Part shown: positions 7,171 to 9,407 of the stretch, one piece after another
Numbering within the stretch: position 1 is the stretch's first letter
How the letters are laid out: the number at the start of each line of letters is the position of its first letter
Assembly: GCA_044227705.1 (NCBI GenBank)
Contig: JBGAWE010000180.1
Coordinates: 1-9,407, forward strand
Source: JANOQP01 sp044227705
GTDB taxonomy: Bacteria; Bacteroidota; Bacteroidia; Chitinophagales; Saprospiraceae
Direction of reading: 5' to 3'
Length of the DNA stretch: 9,407 bases
Made by a program: the position numbers and the translations under genes
The notes under the pieces: generated by a model
What the model saw: the letters and a program-made list of their open reading frames with translations, nothing else
The model's database searches: none
Told to the model about the DNA's origin: nothing

Positions 7171-9407
7171 CCGCTCACAGAAATGGTGATGGAGACGGAC
7201 GATGTTCTGTTAAAAAACATAAACGACTGGCAACCAACCGATTATGTCAACATCTGGGTCGTGCGCGAGATTTCGAGCCAGTCGATTGGGAGCGGCGTGG
7301 CGGGGTATGCCTATTTCCCGTCGGCGGCGGGCGCGGGGATCGACGGCCTCGTTTGCGAGGCAAAGTTTTTCGGGACGAACGCGGGCGACGACGCGGTTTT
7401 GATTCACGAGATGGGCCACTACCTCGGCCTCTACCACACCTTCGAGGGCGGCTGCAAAAACGACAACTGCGCCCTCGACGGCGACCGCGTCTGCGACACG
7501 CCGCCCGACCAAGCGAAGGGGACGGCCTGCCCCTACAACTCCTGCTCGACGGACGTGGCGCCGGGCAGCCCGTTCCTGACCGACGTCGACGACCCGACGG
7601 GCGATTTCATGGACTACTCGCCCTTCCCGTGCTACTATTTTTTCACAGCCGGGCAGGCGGCGCGGATGCAGGCGACGGCGATGGTGGCGCGGAAAAGCCT
7701 CCTTGCCTCGAAGGGCTGCCAACCGGCCTGTTCGAAGCCAATCGCGGTCGGTTTCACGGCTGTGCCGAACCCGGTTTTGGCCGGGCAGCCGGTCGTTTTG
7801 ACGAACACCTCGACCGGCGCGACGGCGGCCGAATGGTCGGAAAACGGCGATGTTTTCTCCAATCAAAAGAACGCCACGCGCAGCTTTTCGACCCTCGGCG
7901 ACCATCCCGTGAAACTTTGGGCGACCAATTTCGACCCGAACTGCGGTGACTCGGCCATCGTCCACATCACGGTGCTCTGCCCGGTCGAGGCGGGTTTTTC
8001 AGCGAGCGCGACAGCGGTCGAGGCGGGCGCGACGGTCAGTTTCACCAACCAATCGGCGGGCGGCGCGACCGATTTCGAGTGGTCGGTCAACGGTTTCAAG
8101 CTCTCGACGGCGGTGGATTTCGGTTATGAGTTTCAGGTGCCGGGCAGCTACGTCGTCAGGCTCGTGGCCTCGGGCGGGTTTTGTTCAAAAGAAAAATCAG
8201 CCGTGATTCAGGTGAAAAGCCCGTGCGGCGAGCCGGTCGACGCCGAGTTGAAGTTCAGCGAGGCGGCTGGCGGGGCGTTCGACAAATCCGACCTTTTGCC
8301 CCTGCCCGACGGCTCAACGGTCTTCGGTGGCTCGGTCGGTGGGCATCCTTTTTTGATGAAAATGGACGCGGGCGGGCAGGTGGTCTGGCAAAAGGGGCTC
8401 GCCGCGGCGGGCAAGGTGGTCGACCTCGAACCGTTGCCCGACGGGCAGTTTCTTGCCAGCGGCGAAAGAGGGAGCGACTTCTTCGTGGCCAAAATCGACG
8501 GCGACGGGAATTTCACTTGGTTCAAGACCATTGCTGGCAAGTCGCAGAGTGCCGAACCCGGCGTGGAACTGATGGCGGTGCTGCCCGACGGGAGCTTCTA
8601 TTTTCTTTTCGACCAAGACTTCGGCTCGCCGGACTTCCTCGGGAAGGTCTCGCCCAGCGGCACGCTCGAATGGACGAACGCGGTCGCGGTCGGCCAAATA
8701 GGCGGCCTGCGAATGACGGTCGACGGCTCGAACGACGTGCTGCTGTCGGCCCTTCGGCTCGGAGGGGCGAAGGTCTATCGCTACGGGCAGACGGGCGGCG
8801 CGGTGGGCAGCCGCTCGTATGCTTTGCAGGGGGTGAGCATCAACAGGATTACGCACCCGTTCCTCGGCGTCCACCCGAACGGCGACTACAGCCTGATTTT
8901 CGGCGGCTCTCCCGATTTTGGGGCGCATTACAGCAAATATCTCATCCGCTGCAAGCCGAACGGGCTGGTTCGATGGGCAGGACGAATTGACGCGCCGGGC
9001 GTGATTTCCAACAACTTCACCGCTCGCTACCGGCCCGGCCTCGGCTGGCTCGTCGCCGACAACAAGGGAGACGCGGTGACCGGCCCGAACGAGACCTATC
9101 TCCTCCGCCTCGGCGAAGACGACAAGCCTGTCTGGCAGCGGAAAACCGGGAACGGCACGGGGAGCACGGAGCCTTTCTCCGCGATGTCGTTTCAAAAAGG
9201 CCTCGTCCGTGCTGCGCAAGGGCCGCCTAGCAACCCCTCGATGCGCCTTCTCACCCTGCCCGACGACGGGATGACCGTCAACGACTGCCTCCCCATCGGC
9301 TCGCTCGTCGACGAATGGGAGGAGCTTCAGGTGACCTCGACGGCCGCGCCCGAGGCGGTGCTGGTCGACCATTTCCAACTGCTTGCGGAGGTGCCGGTCT
9401 TCGACGC
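6769..9407 (+). CDS. Tandem paralogue: secreted M43 metalloprotease with PKD and propeller domains, 3' end outside window
   Basis: This is a second extracellular M43 zinc metalloprotease with the same domain order as gene 1. The frame is open from ATG 6769 to the window end (879 full codons plus two bases) with no stop, so its length and C-terminus are unknown. The start is chosen because it gives a good signal peptide; the next in-frame ATG (6859) would lose it. No Shine-Dalgarno sequence precedes it, as is usual in Bacteroidota. Domains by residue: signal peptide 1-22, propeptide and early protease strands 23-134, catalytic domain to about 320 with HEMGHYLGLYH at 213-223 and Met-turn Met 281, PKD domains about 324-484, propeller about 485-860. 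It begins 99 bases after gene 1, on the same strand. By homology a stalk and T9SS domain are expected downstream, which is inference. Confidence 0.95.
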   Translation, partial: MNISRPTLAALAALLFSDSLFSQNNCGFDGMRTPAVQKQIDQFEQGLAGFFPNEKESAALPATLPVVVHIVHDGGAENIPDAQILAAIEHLNEAFAAGGFYAQKGATVNTQIQFCLAKRDPAGMATNGITRDQSPLTEMVMETDDVLLKNINDWQPTDYVNIWVVREISSQSIGSGVAGYAYFPSAAGAGIDGLVCEAKFFGTNAGDDAVLIHEMGHYLGLYHTFEGGCKNDNCALDGDRVCDTPPDQAKGTACPYNSCSTDVAPGSPFLTDVDDPTGDFMDYSPFPCYYFFTAGQAARMQATAMVARKSLLASKGCQPACSKPIAVGFTAVPNPVLAGQPVVLTNTSTGATAAEWSENGDVFSNQKNATRSFSTLGDHPVKLWATNFDPNCGDSAIVHITVLCPVEAGFSASATAVEAGATVSFTNQSAGGATDFEWSVNGFKLSTAVDFGYEFQVPGSYVVRLVASGGFCSKEKSAVIQVKSPCGEPVDAELKFSEAAGGAFDKSDLLPLPDGSTVFGGSVGGHPFLMKMDAGGQVVWQKGLAAAGKVVDLEPLPDGQFLASGERGSDFFVAKIDGDGNFTWFKTIAGKSQSAEPGVELMAVLPDGSFYFLFDQDFGSPDFLGKVSPSGTLEWTNAVAVGQIGGLRMTVDGSNDVLLSALRLGGAKVYRYGQTGGAVGSRSYALQGVSINRITHPFLGVHPNGDYSLIFGGSPDFGAHYSKYLIRCKPNGLVRWAGRIDAPGVISNNFTARYRPGLGWLVADNKGDAVTGPNETYLLRLGEDDKPVWQRKTGNGTGSTEPFSAMSFQKGLVRAAQGPPSNPSMRLLTLPDDGMTVNDCLPIGSLVDEWEELQVTSTAAPEAVLVDHFQLLAEVPVFD
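7171..7737 (+). other. M43 catalytic domain of gene 2
   Basis: HEMGHYLGLYH (7405-7437) supplies the three zinc-ligand histidines and catalytic Glu. GDRVCDTPPD follows at about 7480-7509, then the Met-turn GDFMDYS with Met at 7609, then YYFFTAGQAARM. All key residues match those of gene 1, so both copies should be active enzymes. Base 7171 is the exact counterpart of base 1 of the window. Confidence 0.93.
7738..8220 (+). other. Two PKD domains of gene 2
   Basis: These are direct counterparts of the PKD pair in gene 1. The sequences FTAVPNPVLAGQPVVLTNTS and EWSENGDV mark PKD1; FSASATAVEAGATVSFTN and FEWSVNG mark PKD2. They align with gene 1 without gaps at the 7170-base offset, including an identical 20-base stretch at 904-923 and 8074-8093. 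Confidence 0.85.
8221..9320 (+). other. Six-bladed Trp-signature propeller of gene 2
   Basis: The same G-x-x-x-W-x-K signature recurs, with Trp codons at 8386, 8518, 8671, 8974 and 9133. The expected fourth blade falls near 8794-8815 and reads GGAVGSRSY, so its Trp is lost. EPLPDG (near 8429-8446) matches EPLPDG of gene 1 (near 1261-1278). The last blade runs into MRLLTLPDDG and NDCLP, matching MHLMALPDA and IACLP of gene 1. The region is homologous to gene 1 but much more diverged than the protease, with indels. Confidence 0.72.

Larger units (their letters stand above)
7171..8226 (+). repeat. Tandem gene duplication, copy 2 (protease and PKD region)
   Basis: This is the partner of 1-1056 at a constant offset of 7170 bases. 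Long identical runs include the 28 bases at 7232-7259, matching 62-89. Past about 8226 the homology continues at protein level only, with indels. The duplicated unit therefore corresponds to whole genes and not just to a domain. Confidence 0.92.

Noticed and set aside
8181..8990. Plus-strand 269-codon open frame in another reading frame.
   Set aside because: It overlaps the whole propeller region of gene 2, which carries the recognisable repeats. This frame is Arg/Gly rich and has no motif.

Overview
This window is the interior of a locus coding for giant secreted proteins in a GC-rich member of the Bacteroidota. The evidence is a classical C-terminal type IX secretion (T9SS) sorting domain, SprB-type repeats, HYR repeats, an MopE-like poly-Asp/Cys motif, and the absence of Shine-Dalgarno sequences. 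The mix of modules resembles large proteins of Saprospiria-like lineages, but that placement is an inference. Both real genes lie on the plus strand in the same frame, and nearly every base is coding.

Layout: bases 1-6669 are the 3' part of a very large gene whose start lies upstream of the window. It encodes a pappalysin/cytophagalysin-type zinc metalloprotease domain (M43), two PKD domains, a six-bladed tryptophan-signature beta-propeller, an MopE-like Asp/Cys motif, an FG-GAP/VCBS calcium-loop propeller, a CARDB-like domain, Ig-like modules, SprB and HYR repeats, and the T9SS sorting domain. Bases 6670-6768 are a 99-base intergenic gap dominated by a long imperfect hairpin. Bases 6769-9407 are the 5' part of a second gene, complete at its N-terminus (signal peptide, propeptide) and cut by the window end. 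It repeats the same order: M43, two PKD domains, six-bladed propeller.

The two genes are tandem paralogues. Base 1 aligns with base 7171, and the alignment runs at a constant 7170-base offset with no gap for about 1,050 bases. My hand count is 386 identical of the first 480 positions. Beyond that, the propeller regions keep their periodic motifs but diverge and acquire indels. Gene 1 is therefore missing about 134 N-terminal codons, judged from gene 2, and gene 2 probably continues beyond the window into modules like those of gene 1.

Working model (inference): both proteins are exported by Sec, carried over the outer membrane by the T9SS and anchored or released at the surface. There the protease head acts on extracellular protein, and the propellers and Ig-like repeats act as a stalk or binding surface. 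No RNA gene, CRISPR array, insertion sequence or other gene was seen.
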